Shown: one piece after another, positions 1-7,273 of the stretch
Layout of the letters: each line of letters starts with the position of its first letter
Numbering within the stretch: the stretch's first letter is position 1
From: a virus
IMG/VR virus record: IMGVR_UViG_3300034104_000394
Span: 1-20,409 of that record
Reading direction: 5' to 3' (one strand)
Length of the DNA: 20,409 nucleotides
Position numbers and translations under genes: made by a program
The notes under the pieces: model-generated
Seen by the model: the letters and a program-made list of their open reading frames with translations, nothing else
What the model was told of the DNA's origin: nothing
Database searches by the model: none

Positions 1-133
1 CAAGGGCTGGTAAGATAAAAATATCTTGTGCAGTTTTAATCTCAGGTAGTACAAGTTTTTCGTCTACGTTAGCGTGTAAGCCAGAGCGGTCTTTAATATT
101 CTGTACGCTTATGAATAATGTGTTTAAGCTCAT
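1..133 (-). CDS. Head-tail connector-like protein (partial, N-terminal)
   Basis: The ATG at 133 lies 3 nt after the portal stop and the frame stays open to the left edge (44 codons). The visible part starts MSLNTLFISVQNIKDRSGLH, then NVDEKLVLPEIKTAQDIFIL. This helical N-terminus, with a DEKLVLPEIKTAQD helix, resembles the small head-tail connector or collar proteins (DUF6712-like) I recall from Bacteroidota phages. Such proteins fit right after a portal gene. Most of the gene lies outside the window, so the assignment rests on about a third of its likely length. Confidence 0.6.
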   Translation of the reverse strand, partial: MSLNTLFISVQNIKDRSGLHANVDEKLVLPEIKTAQDIFILPAL

Positions 134-136
134 TTC

Positions 137-2113
137 TTATTTTTTTCTCGTTACTATCATTGACTTCCACTCGTGTCTGCAACTTGGACTATGTGTATTT
201 GTTCCCGGTAGTGTATACCAACCACCTGCTCTTGCAAAAACATCATATCCAAGTCTTGCACTCATACTTTGAATTTCAGACATACTATAAACTTTCTTTG
301 CACCTATCAAGTATTTACAGAAAGGTCTGCTTGTTCTAATATCAGCATTGTTAAAACCTGACTTCCATTTATAGCCATAGCGTATTAAAATTTCAGTTGT
401 CTGAGGTTTCATAGCTTCTACAATCTCGCTCAAAGGTCTTGTTAAAGTCCTTTCTACTTGAATGTTTTGGTCGATGCCTTTACCTATCTTAACTTCTGTT
501 GCTTTAATAAAACCCTTTTCGATTAAAGTATCTATTACACGCTTTACACTTCCTACATCTGTGTTTAGTGTTTCTGCTATTACTTCTGGAGTAATATACT
601 TTTGCTTACTAATCAAATCTAAAATGTTGCTTTGTAATTGTGTTACATCTGCAAACGCTTCAAATTGATTATCTATAAACTTAGTTTTTTCGCTCCATAC
701 GTTGTAGTTATCTTCGTCATCACCAAACTCATAAAAAACTTTAAAGTCCTCTTCGCTAAATTCTAATTCTTCTGCACCAAGCCAAGTTGCTACTTCTTCG
801 TCTGTTAAAGCATATCCTGACTTTAGCATAGCAGTAGCTTGTTCCCTTGTTATCTTGCCTCTATTAAATTCTCTAATAATACGCTGCATATTCTGCCACT
901 CACGACCTTTAAGACCTTTAATATGCTCGTTTACATTTAAAGGACTTGCTGCCATTGGCTGCTCTGTTTCAGCAGGTATCCCGTATTGCGTTGTGTCAAT
1001 ACCAAGCTTTTCTAATATCCATTCTTTAGGTGCTACTTGTAAAATAACACTTTCGCTAAACTCAATACCGATTGGGTCAGTAGGTTGTAGCATTAACTCT
1101 TCTGTAACACCTGCATATTGTCCAAGCATATTAAATACACCTTCTAATTGCATTTGCTTGTAACGTACATAAGTGTTATTAAATATCTCGTAGCTATCAC
1201 GCATCTGCTGACGGCTTCCTAATTGACCCGGTGTTGCAATACCGAAAAGGTCAGGGCTTGTAATCTGGTGTCCGCTAAATATGTTAGTTTGTATTAACTC
1301 ATCTACTCTACCAAAATCTTCTTTAGTTAAATCACTCGCACCCAAATCGTCTACAATAGGCTTACGAGTTGCATCGTTTACAAAAGCAAGTAAATACTTT
1401 TTGCCGTCTGCACCCGTATACATATTGTCGAACTGTCTGCTTACTGCTCTTTTCTCGTCAGGGCTTGGCTCTCCGTTTGGTAAAGTAATAAGTTTACTTG
1501 CAGAAAACCCGGTTTGAGCATTACCCAAAACGTGCTTACTTACTTCTACATCACTTTCAATATAGTTTAAAGCACCGAAATAACCCGGAAGGCTATAAAC
1601 ATTCATACCCGGTCTGTATTCTTTTACATAAAGTATTTGAACACCAATAGGGTTTTTAGGATTAAACGCTGCGTAAACTTCTGCTTTCTCTTGGTTGCGT
1701 GTAGCTTTCCAGTCTTCTTTATACCAGAACTGCGTGTTGTCTTTATTGGTTCTAATCTTTGTATAGTCACAATGCCATAATTCAGCGATTTGTTCGCCCA
1801 TTACAGACCAAATAACTTGGATATAAGCACCGCCAAATAGTTCAATATCTAAAGCAACCTTTTTAGTTAGGTCGTTTAAAGTTTCGTCTCTATTAACTTG
1901 CTTAACAATAGGCTGCTCACCTGCCCAACCATTACCAACAATGTAGTTCACTTTGCCTCTTACGATAGCATTGTGCTTGGCTGACTTGTTGAAAAGGTCT
2001 AATAGGTATTGCGGATAGTCATTATTTTGACCATACTGCATATAACCTTCGCCTTTCTTTTCTTTATATTCCGGTTGCTTTGCTTCCGCAAATGTCAATA
2101 CTTGTATTTCCAT
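137..2113 (-). CDS. Portal protein with C-terminal winged-helix and Cys/His domain
   Basis: A 658-aa protein. Residues 1 to about 360 are a portal: YGQNNDYPQYLLDLFNKSAK (27-46) and GKVNYIVGNGW (52-62), then the wing and the long stem region ending with an Arg/Tyr/Gln-rich stretch (SRQQMRDSYEIFNNTYVRYK). The portal forms the dodecameric ring through which DNA enters. Beyond about 400 come extra parts: a helical region, then a winged-helix-like fold (about 492-540, with ITPEVIAETLNTDVGSVKRV). The C-terminus (about 590-658) has RPFC (Cys599), GGWYTLPGTNTHSPSCRHEW (His641, Cys645-His647) and a basic end. Portal fusions to Mu F-type minor head domains are known; the CRH ending looks similar but the match is not exact. 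The next gene starts 3 nt after the stop. Confidence 0.8.
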   Translation of the reverse strand: MEIQVLTFAEAKQPEYKEKKGEGYMQYGQNNDYPQYLLDLFNKSAKHNAIVRGKVNYIVGNGWAGEQPIVKQVNRDETLNDLTKKVALDIELFGGAYIQVIWSVMGEQIAELWHCDYTKIRTNKDNTQFWYKEDWKATRNQEKAEVYAAFNPKNPIGVQILYVKEYRPGMNVYSLPGYFGALNYIESDVEVSKHVLGNAQTGFSASKLITLPNGEPSPDEKRAVSRQFDNMYTGADGKKYLLAFVNDATRKPIVDDLGASDLTKEDFGRVDELIQTNIFSGHQITSPDLFGIATPGQLGSRQQMRDSYEIFNNTYVRYKQMQLEGVFNMLGQYAGVTEELMLQPTDPIGIEFSESVILQVAPKEWILEKLGIDTTQYGIPAETEQPMAASPLNVNEHIKGLKGREWQNMQRIIREFNRGKITREQATAMLKSGYALTDEEVATWLGAEELEFSEEDFKVFYEFGDDEDNYNVWSEKTKFIDNQFEAFADVTQLQSNILDLISKQKYITPEVIAETLNTDVGSVKRVIDTLIEKGFIKATEVKIGKGIDQNIQVERTLTRPLSEIVEAMKPQTTEILIRYGYKWKSGFNNADIRTSRPFCKYLIGAKKVYSMSEIQSMSARLGYDVFARAGGWYTLPGTNTHSPSCRHEWKSMIVTRKK

Positions 2114-2487
2114 TATTGTCTAATTGTGAATGTGCTTGTTGTTTCGTATTCCGTGAATGAGATAGTAGTGCCAGATAGTTCCATAATGCCCGTTTCGAGC
2201 AGGTTTAAGCCTGTTGGATTAAGGTTTGATGTACTTGCCTGTTCGTAAACTGAGTAGGTATATTGCCCGTTTAAACTCGTATTAAAGTGGCTATTGACTA
2301 CAATGCTAAACTCGTTGTAACGTTCCTTGTATGCGCTTATATCCGTATTGTTTAGCTTAACAAACTTAACATCTATATTCGTGCTTCTATTCTCAAACAC
2401 AAATAGATAGTTTGGATTAGTAAGCGTTTGCTTTTCGGTTAGTGTCAAAATGATATTTTGGGTTTGCCCTTTCGTTAATTGTATCAT
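2113..2487 (-). CDS. Small structural protein, unknown function (124 aa)
   Basis: The ATG at 2487 (MIQLTKGQTQNIILTLTEKQ) is used; the TTG one codon earlier is less likely. The protein is beta-rich and low in charge, with LFVFENRSTNIDVKFVKLN (about 28-46), NGQYTYSVYEQASTSNL (about 72-88) and a final strand ISFTEYETTSTFTIRQ. I recall this as a common small family in Bacteroidota phages, encoded near head or tail genes and probably part of the virion. Its stop overlaps the portal ATG as TAATG, so the two are translated together. It seems to have its own promoter just upstream. Exact function unknown. Confidence 0.65.
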   Translation of the reverse strand: MIQLTKGQTQNIILTLTEKQTLTNPNYLFVFENRSTNIDVKFVKLNNTDISAYKERYNEFSIVVNSHFNTSLNGQYTYSVYEQASTSNLNPTGLNLLETGIMELSGTTISFTEYETTSTFTIRQ

Positions 2488-2493
2488 CAACTA

Positions 2494-2522
2494 TAAATAT
2501 ACTAAGAGCCAAAACTTTGCAA
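2494..2522 (-). promoter_or_regulatory. Promoter restarting transcription before the 124-aa gene
   Basis: TTG (2522-2520) is followed after 18 nt by TATATTTA (2501-2494), one base off the Bacteroidota -7 consensus with the same spacing as the promoter behind terL. It lies just past a strong terminator. The expected start point (about 2489-2487) coincides with the ATG at 2487, so the message would be leaderless. Confidence 0.5.
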
Positions 2523-2524
2523 AA

Positions 2525-2555
2525 TAAAAAACCCCCGTCAAATTAATGACGAGGG
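2525..2555 (-). terminator. Factor-independent terminator after the 173-aa gene
   Basis: On the minus strand CCCTCGTCA (2555-2547) pairs with TGACGGGGG (2540-2532), a 9-bp stem with one G-T pair and a 6-nt loop, followed by TTTTTT (2531-2526). It starts about 25 nt after the stop codon. Together with the terminator at 3125-3155 it isolates the 173-aa gene. Confidence 0.85.
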
Positions 2556-2580
2556 CATCTATATACAAAACCAAAACAAC

Positions 2581-3102
2581 CTAAGAACCAGGAGTCGTTA
2601 AAGCTGCTGCTACACCTGAAGCAACCGCAGGAGCAAGAGCTGCCTCTGCACCCGTGAAAGTCAAAGTATAGCCACTTCTATCTCCTTCAGCCGTTCCTGT
2701 ACCAGAGTTACCGCCAGTAAGGTCTAAGCCTCTTGTTTTACCTAAGTACCAGAATAAGCCATTGTTATCTTTGGCAACTGCTACTAAAGTGTTTTGAGCT
2801 AACAACAAGATTTCGTTTCTTGTGTTCGCTTGTAATTTGTTTAATACGATAGTTAATTCTGGAGCATAGAAGATAGTTCCGTTTTGTACGTTTGCGTTTA
2901 CGTTCTCAACTAATTGAGAAGTACCTTTAACAAGTTCGTACTTATAGAACTTTTTACCTGCTGCCTTAACAAGTGCGGTAATAACACCACTTGCTTCGGT
3001 TGTTGAGGTAATATCCGATGCTGCTGCAAAATAAACTTCGGTTATACCGCCTAAACTGTCTTTGCAGTCAAGAGTATAATTTTGAGTTAAAGCGCAAGGC
3101 AT
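2581..3102 (-). CDS. Putative tail tube or head decoration protein (173 aa)
   Basis: A 173-aa protein starting MPCALTQNYTLDCKDSLGGI, an opening I recall as common in proteins encoded just after the capsid gene in Bacteroidota phages. The body is beta-rich (ITEVYFAAASDIT; GKKFYKYELVKGTSQLVENV). RSGYTLTFTGAEAALAP (about 142-158) is the kind of closing strand seen in siphovirus tail tube proteins; a small Gly/Ala/Thr tail follows. Two Cys lie near the N-terminus. It lies between two terminators, suggesting separate dosage control like that of an abundant structural protein. Tail tube is my first guess, decoration or head-fibre protein the alternative. Confidence 0.6.
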   Translation of the reverse strand: MPCALTQNYTLDCKDSLGGITEVYFAAASDITSTTEASGVITALVKAAGKKFYKYELVKGTSQLVENVNANVQNGTIFYAPELTIVLNKLQANTRNEILLLAQNTLVAVAKDNNGLFWYLGKTRGLDLTGGNSGTGTAEGDRSGYTLTFTGAEAALAPAVASGVAAALTTPGS

Positions 3103-3124
3103 ATTTTAAAAATTAATTAGTTTG

Positions 3125-3155
3125 AAAAAATGGGTAGGTATATTTCAACCTACCC
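3125..3155 (-). terminator. Factor-independent terminator after the capsid gene
   Basis: On the minus strand GGGTAGGT (3155-3148) and ACCTACCC (3139-3132) form a perfect 8-bp stem around an 8-nt loop, followed by TTTTTT (3130-3125). It sits 7 nt past the capsid stop codon and upstream of the next ATG (3102), so downstream genes would depend on read-through. Confidence 0.8.
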
Positions 3156-3161
3156 GATAAA

Positions 3162-4115
3162 TTATGCAAGGATAAACTTCACTACTTCGTCAGGGAAGGC
3201 AATGTTTACACCCATTTTGAACTCAGATACGAAACGTACTTGGTCAGCTTCTTTAGCATAGAAAATTTCAAACTTTTCTTCTTCGTTAAGTAAGTCAGTT
3301 CCTAAGAACATATTGCTTAAACGCATAGCGTAAACTTTGTTTGTTCCGTTAAGACCTGCAACTGCAATAACTTTGATTGTAGTTCCCGGAAGGATAAACT
3401 CACTATCAGCTTTAACATCAATTTGGTAATTGAAGCTACCGCTATTCTTAAGAGCGATTGTGTAAGTGCGGAATAAATCTTGACCACAGAAGATAGTCAT
3501 ATCATCAGCAGCTACAACTTTAGCAGGGATAGCAGCGTAAACACCATCAAAAATGCTAATTACGTTAGCAGCAGTAATAGTACTTAAAGGCGCACCTGAG
3601 ATAAAAGTTGAAGCGTTAGCAGCAACAACACCAGAAGCAGCACCGATTAATTTTACAAGACCATCAAAGCGGTTTAGATTAACATTAACGCTTGAAGTGT
3701 CGCCAGTCCATAACGCAGTTTCTAATTGTGCAGCGATTGTCTTAGCTTTCTTTTCAGAATATTCTTGCTCAAAAGGTACGCTATCGTACATTGAACCTGT
3801 AGGTAAAGCTTTTTGTAAATACTTTGCTTCTAAATCTTTAGGGCAAAGAGCTTCGTTTACTTTAATTTTACCCGGAGTTACAGTACGTTGAGTAAAGGTA
3901 GTAGAACCTGAAGCATTAAAGCCACAAGAAGCACCATCTTGGAAGATAGCGTCTGTTTCCATAATGTTGATTTTTTCGCTTGACTTTACACCAACCATAA
4001 CGTTACCTGCGCTCTTAATAAGAGAAGCAGTTTTTGCACCCAATACAGACGAAGTTACTAATAGAGCTTCGTTTTCTTTTGTATAGTTTGCTAATGCAGA
4101 TACATCAAATCCCAT
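3162..4115 (-). CDS. Major capsid protein
   Basis: A 317-aa protein directly after protease and scaffold. Conserved-looking blocks include FTQRTVTPGKIKVNEALCPK (about 74-93), AAQLETALWTGDTS (about 127-140) and IFCGQDLFRTYTIALK (about 207-222). The C-terminal strand region ends FPDEVVKFILA. This matches the compact HK97-fold capsid proteins I recall from Bacteroidota phages (QRT..LCP..L). It forms the icosahedral shell. A strong hairpin-T6 terminator lies right after its stop, so the capsid message is probably the most abundant of the head region. Length is normal for a capsid without a separate delta domain, consistent with the stand-alone scaffold. Confidence 0.85.
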   Translation of the reverse strand: MGFDVSALANYTKENEALLVTSSVLGAKTASLIKSAGNVMVGVKSSEKINIMETDAIFQDGASCGFNASGSTTFTQRTVTPGKIKVNEALCPKDLEAKYLQKALPTGSMYDSVPFEQEYSEKKAKTIAAQLETALWTGDTSSVNVNLNRFDGLVKLIGAASGVVAANASTFISGAPLSTITAANVISIFDGVYAAIPAKVVAADDMTIFCGQDLFRTYTIALKNSGSFNYQIDVKADSEFILPGTTIKVIAVAGLNGTNKVYAMRLSNMFLGTDLLNEEEKFEIFYAKEADQVRFVSEFKMGVNIAFPDEVVKFILA

Positions 4116-4127
4116 TTTATTTTATTT

Positions 4128-4718
4128 TTATTTGTTTAATAAAGCGTTTCTAAATTTCTCAATTCTATCGTACTTCATATTATGAGTTGTTACGTTAGAA
4201 CCAAAGTTGTTTCTTGGTTGCGCAATAGGTTCAGCGTTAGGTGTCTTAGTAAGTGCTTCTATTAATTCAGCTACTTGACTAAAGCCATTCTTAACTTTTG
4301 CCTCTAATTGTGCTACTTGTGTTTTAAGATTTTCGTTTTGAGAAACTAAAGCAGCAATTTCGTCTGCCATCTTTTCGTCAATCTTATTGCCTAACTCAGC
4401 AGGTACTTCTTCAGCTTCTTTTGCTTCAGCCTCTGGAGTTTCGATAGATAAGATTTTAGAAGCTTCGTCTAAAACGATTTGTGTTCCGTCTGCTAATTGG
4501 TGTTCGCCCATTGGAGCAGGAGTCCCGTCTGCCAATGTAACTTCGCCACCGATAGCAAGTTCGCTAATCATAACCTTTGTACCATCCATAAGGCTATACT
4601 CTGCGAATGTAACAGGTACTTCTTCGATTGGTGCAGGAGCAGGTGCAGGAGCATCTACTATTGGCATATCTTCGAACAAAGCCCTAATTTGCATAATTGC
4701 ATCTTTTGCGTTCATCAT
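4128..4718 (-). CDS. Capsid scaffold-like protein
   Basis: A 196-aa acidic protein between protease and capsid genes, the classic place for a scaffold. After a short helical start comes a Pro/Ala run (PAPAPAPIEE, about 24-33). A small repeat region follows in which the pattern (L/M)xDGT appears three times (LMDGTK, LADGTP, LADGTQ, about 43-82). Then comes an Ala/Glu-rich stretch and a coiled coil (about 118-155, VSQNENLKTQVAQLEAKVKN). The basic C-terminus RIEKFRNALLNK resembles the capsid-binding helix of scaffolds. It probably guides capsid assembly and is then cut by the protease upstream. Two adjacent ATGs (4718 and 4715) are possible starts. No enzyme motif is present. Confidence 0.75.
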   Translation of the reverse strand: MMNAKDAIMQIRALFEDMPIVDAPAPAPAPIEEVPVTFAEYSLMDGTKVMISELAIGGEVTLADGTPAPMGEHQLADGTQIVLDEASKILSIETPEAEAKEAEEVPAELGNKIDEKMADEIAALVSQNENLKTQVAQLEAKVKNGFSQVAELIEALTKTPNAEPIAQPRNNFGSNVTTHNMKYDRIEKFRNALLNK

Positions 4719-4754
4719 TCTTTTTGTTTAAATATTAATAAAAGATTTTGTTTA

Positions 4755-5339
4755 TCATTTAACCCTCTGCAATATTTCCTTTATTGCATTCATAAGTTCT
4801 TGTTCTTTGGTAGGTTTTGTCTTGTAAGTAAACAAACCCTCTACGCTAAAGCCTTTAAATTTACCCTCTTTAACATCGCTCCATACCTCGTCATTATCTA
4901 CTTTAAAGCTACCAAACCAACTTCCGTCTGGTGCATCTTCAAACCCTTTCATTGGTAAGATGCCTCTGCTCTCGTCTGTAATAAAGCTTTCAAACATTGT
5001 AACACCTTCTACTTGCGCGTTAGGTGAGTGCATCAAGTTTACGTTTGATTGGTAGCCTCTTTTGAAAAACTTTTGAGCAATCTTAAAAATAGTATCTTTA
5101 GAGAACACCACATAGTAATCGCCATAAGTAGCATCACTCCTAAAGATAGGAACGTCAGCCAACATAAGAGGTCCAGAAATAATACGCTTATCTTCGCTAA
5201 CCACTTCAAAGCGTTGTTGGTTTTTAAAGGCATTCCAATTCTTTTGAATAGCAGGGCGGTCTACTAATGCAACGTAATCTACTTCTGCATCGTCGTTCAT
5301 ATCCTCGCTAATGTCTAATAAATAAACAGGTAAGTCCAT
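4755..5339 (-). CDS. XkdF-like prohead protease (Peptidase_S78_2-like)
   Basis: A 194-aa protein matching the XkdF-like putative serine protease family. It opens PVYLLDISEDMNDDAEVDYV, then VDRPAIQKNW (27-36). It has GPLMLADVPIFR (56-67), then NLMHSPNAQVEGVTMFESFI (100-119) with the His-x2 block. VKEGKFKGFSVEGLFTYK (about 156-173) is the hallmark C-terminal strand with Ser in GFSVEG. It would cleave scaffold and capsid N-termini during head maturation. It directly precedes scaffold and capsid genes, which fits. The His and Ser are proposed catalytic residues by analogy with S78 proteases. Confidence 0.78.
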   Translation of the reverse strand: MDLPVYLLDISEDMNDDAEVDYVALVDRPAIQKNWNAFKNQQRFEVVSEDKRIISGPLMLADVPIFRSDATYGDYYVVFSKDTIFKIAQKFFKRGYQSNVNLMHSPNAQVEGVTMFESFITDESRGILPMKGFEDAPDGSWFGSFKVDNDEVWSDVKEGKFKGFSVEGLFTYKTKPTKEQELMNAIKEILQRVK

Positions 5340-5374
5340 ACTCGTAAATATTAAGTTTTTTAAATTGTTATCAT

Positions 5375-7267
5375 TTAACCAAATCTTGCCCTCTGCTGAA
5401 TAGCTGCGATACGTTGCTGACTGCTTGTAACATCGCTTTCCACAACATAAGCTCTTGATGTTTGGCTTCCTAAGGCATTAATAGATTGGCTGCTTAAAGT
5501 TGTAGTTTGTGGTTGTGGTGGAGCTATTGGTGCTTGTGTAGAAACTGTTGGAGCTGAACCGCCTAACGCTGAACCACCTGATGCACCGCCACCTTTAAAC
5601 TTAGCAATAGATGTAGCTGCGATTGAGGCAATTCCTATACCTGCTCTAATTTTGGCAGCTAATGATAGCTTTGCAGCAAGTGCTGCACCATATACAGGGA
5701 TACCAGAGTTAGAGGCAAAATAACCTGCTATTTCTCTTTGGGTATCTACTACTATTTTAGCAATAGCCATAGCCTTATCAATTACAAACATAGCATTTGC
5801 AATCTTTTCGTTTTCCCCTGCAAGGCTTGATAATAAATTAAGTCCTGCGGTTGCAGCATCAAATTTTAAATTATTTAATTCTTCATCTGCCTTTAATTCA
5901 GCAACCCTTTGCTCTTCTTTAAACTTTTGGTCTTCATTGTACTTTTCTAAAGTATAATTTTTTGTCTTACCTAAAAATGCAATTTGGGCATCAAACTTTT
6001 TATTATTTTCTTCTTCTTGCTTTGCCCTGTCTTGTTCGTCTAATGCTGCAATTTCTTTTTGAGTTAAAATCTTAGCATCTTTAGAAGCCTTTTTTCTTTT
6101 ATCATATTCTGCTAATAAATCATCTGTAAGTTTCTTCTCGTCTGCAAGTTGCTTTTCAAGTCTTGCGGTTTCTTCTTCTGCTAACTTATCAGCATTTGCT
6201 TTTGCCGTATCACCTGCTTGTTTATTTATTGCTTGTACGCTTAGTTGATAACCTGCCCTTTTATTTTTTAAATCGTTAAGTGTTTTATCTAAAGCAGCTA
6301 TCTCTTCTTGTCCTTTTTTCTCTGTTTCTTTAGGGTCAAATATTAGATTAGCTAAACCACCTGAAAATTTCTCTTCTAATCCAAAATCTTTACCTAATGC
6401 TTTACCTACCTTATCAACAGTCCCTAAAATTAAAGTTAATGGAGCTAATAAAAATCTAACAATTCCTTGTAGTATTTCTTTATTTCTTTTTTCAGCAGTT
6501 AACTGTGCTTGTAAAACTATCTTTTGTTGTTGTACTTGCTTTTCTGTTGCACTAATTACCTCTTCTGTTTGCTTTATCTTTATGCCTAATATTTCCTTTT
6601 CCGACTTGCCTTGTAGCTTTAAGATGTTATCTTGACTATCAATAGTCGATAGCTTCTCTTGTTGTGCTTTTGCATCTGCTTGTGTGTCTGCTAAAAGTTT
6701 CTTTTGTTCTTCGCTTACACCACCTACCGCAGCTTTAATGTCATCCCAATATGCAACAATACCACCTAAGGCTAATAACAATGCACCAATGCCGGTTGCA
6801 CCAATACCTGCCTTAATAGCTTGGAAAGCCTTAACCGCTCCTGTTCTTAATTCTGTAAAAGTAGAAACGATAGCACCTCTAAACTCTGCTAAGTTTTGAA
6901 CTGCATCTCCAATAGCAAGTGCAGATTGTATCTTTGCTAATTGCTTAATTGTGTCTTCTCCTGCAAGTCCTGTAAGTTCTAACGCTCCTTGCACACCACC
7001 ATAAGCAGCCGATAAAGCAGAAACAGTTTTAGCTGCGTTATCTAATCGCTGCGTATTCTCTTCTTGCTTTTGATTAGTTGTATCTTGTAATTGTTGAAGT
7101 CGCTTTTGTGCAGCTTCCACTTCTTTACTATTCTCGCCATACTGCTCACCAAGTTTTTCAACCGACTTTGTAGTTTGGTCTATTTCTGCTCTAAGTTCTT
7201 TAAGCGACTTAGTTGCATCATTGGAGTTTACACTTACGCTAAAACCTATATTATTTTGCTCTGCCAT
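5375..7267 (-). CDS. Tape measure protein
   Basis: A 630-aa protein with the usual tape measure layout. The N-terminal coiled coil (about 18-75, KSLKELRAEIDQTTKSVEKL and following heptads) leads to a hydrophobic segment GIGATGIGALLLALGGIVAY (154-173). A long charged coiled coil rich in Glu, Lys and Ala spans about 190-490. A second hydrophobic helical region lies around 490-560, and a low-complexity Gly/Ser/Ala/Pro/Gln tail ends SQQRIAAIQQRARFG. It fixes tail length; at about 0.15 nm per residue, 630 residues would give a tail of roughly 95 nm (known rule, rough estimate). It is short for siphoviruses. It follows the baseplate-like gene closely and precedes the head module rather than the tail tip genes. 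Confidence 0.85.
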   Translation of the reverse strand: MAEQNNIGFSVSVNSNDATKSLKELRAEIDQTTKSVEKLGEQYGENSKEVEAAQKRLQQLQDTTNQKQEENTQRLDNAAKTVSALSAAYGGVQGALELTGLAGEDTIKQLAKIQSALAIGDAVQNLAEFRGAIVSTFTELRTGAVKAFQAIKAGIGATGIGALLLALGGIVAYWDDIKAAVGGVSEEQKKLLADTQADAKAQQEKLSTIDSQDNILKLQGKSEKEILGIKIKQTEEVISATEKQVQQQKIVLQAQLTAEKRNKEILQGIVRFLLAPLTLILGTVDKVGKALGKDFGLEEKFSGGLANLIFDPKETEKKGQEEIAALDKTLNDLKNKRAGYQLSVQAINKQAGDTAKANADKLAEEETARLEKQLADEKKLTDDLLAEYDKRKKASKDAKILTQKEIAALDEQDRAKQEEENNKKFDAQIAFLGKTKNYTLEKYNEDQKFKEEQRVAELKADEELNNLKFDAATAGLNLLSSLAGENEKIANAMFVIDKAMAIAKIVVDTQREIAGYFASNSGIPVYGAALAAKLSLAAKIRAGIGIASIAATSIAKFKGGGASGGSALGGSAPTVSTQAPIAPPQPQTTTLSSQSINALGSQTSRAYVVESDVTSSQQRIAAIQQRARFG

Positions 7268-7273
7268 TATATC

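Noticed and set aside
118-1517. Several plus-strand frames of 68-102 codons opposite the portal gene
   Set aside because: They mirror a strongly coding minus-strand gene, have no recognisable protein features and no spacing or overlap pattern with each other. The same holds for all other plus-strand frames in the window.
5039-5233. 64-codon minus-strand frame inside the protease gene
   Set aside because: It lies in another frame of a well-supported protease and has no own start signals; treated as a shadow.
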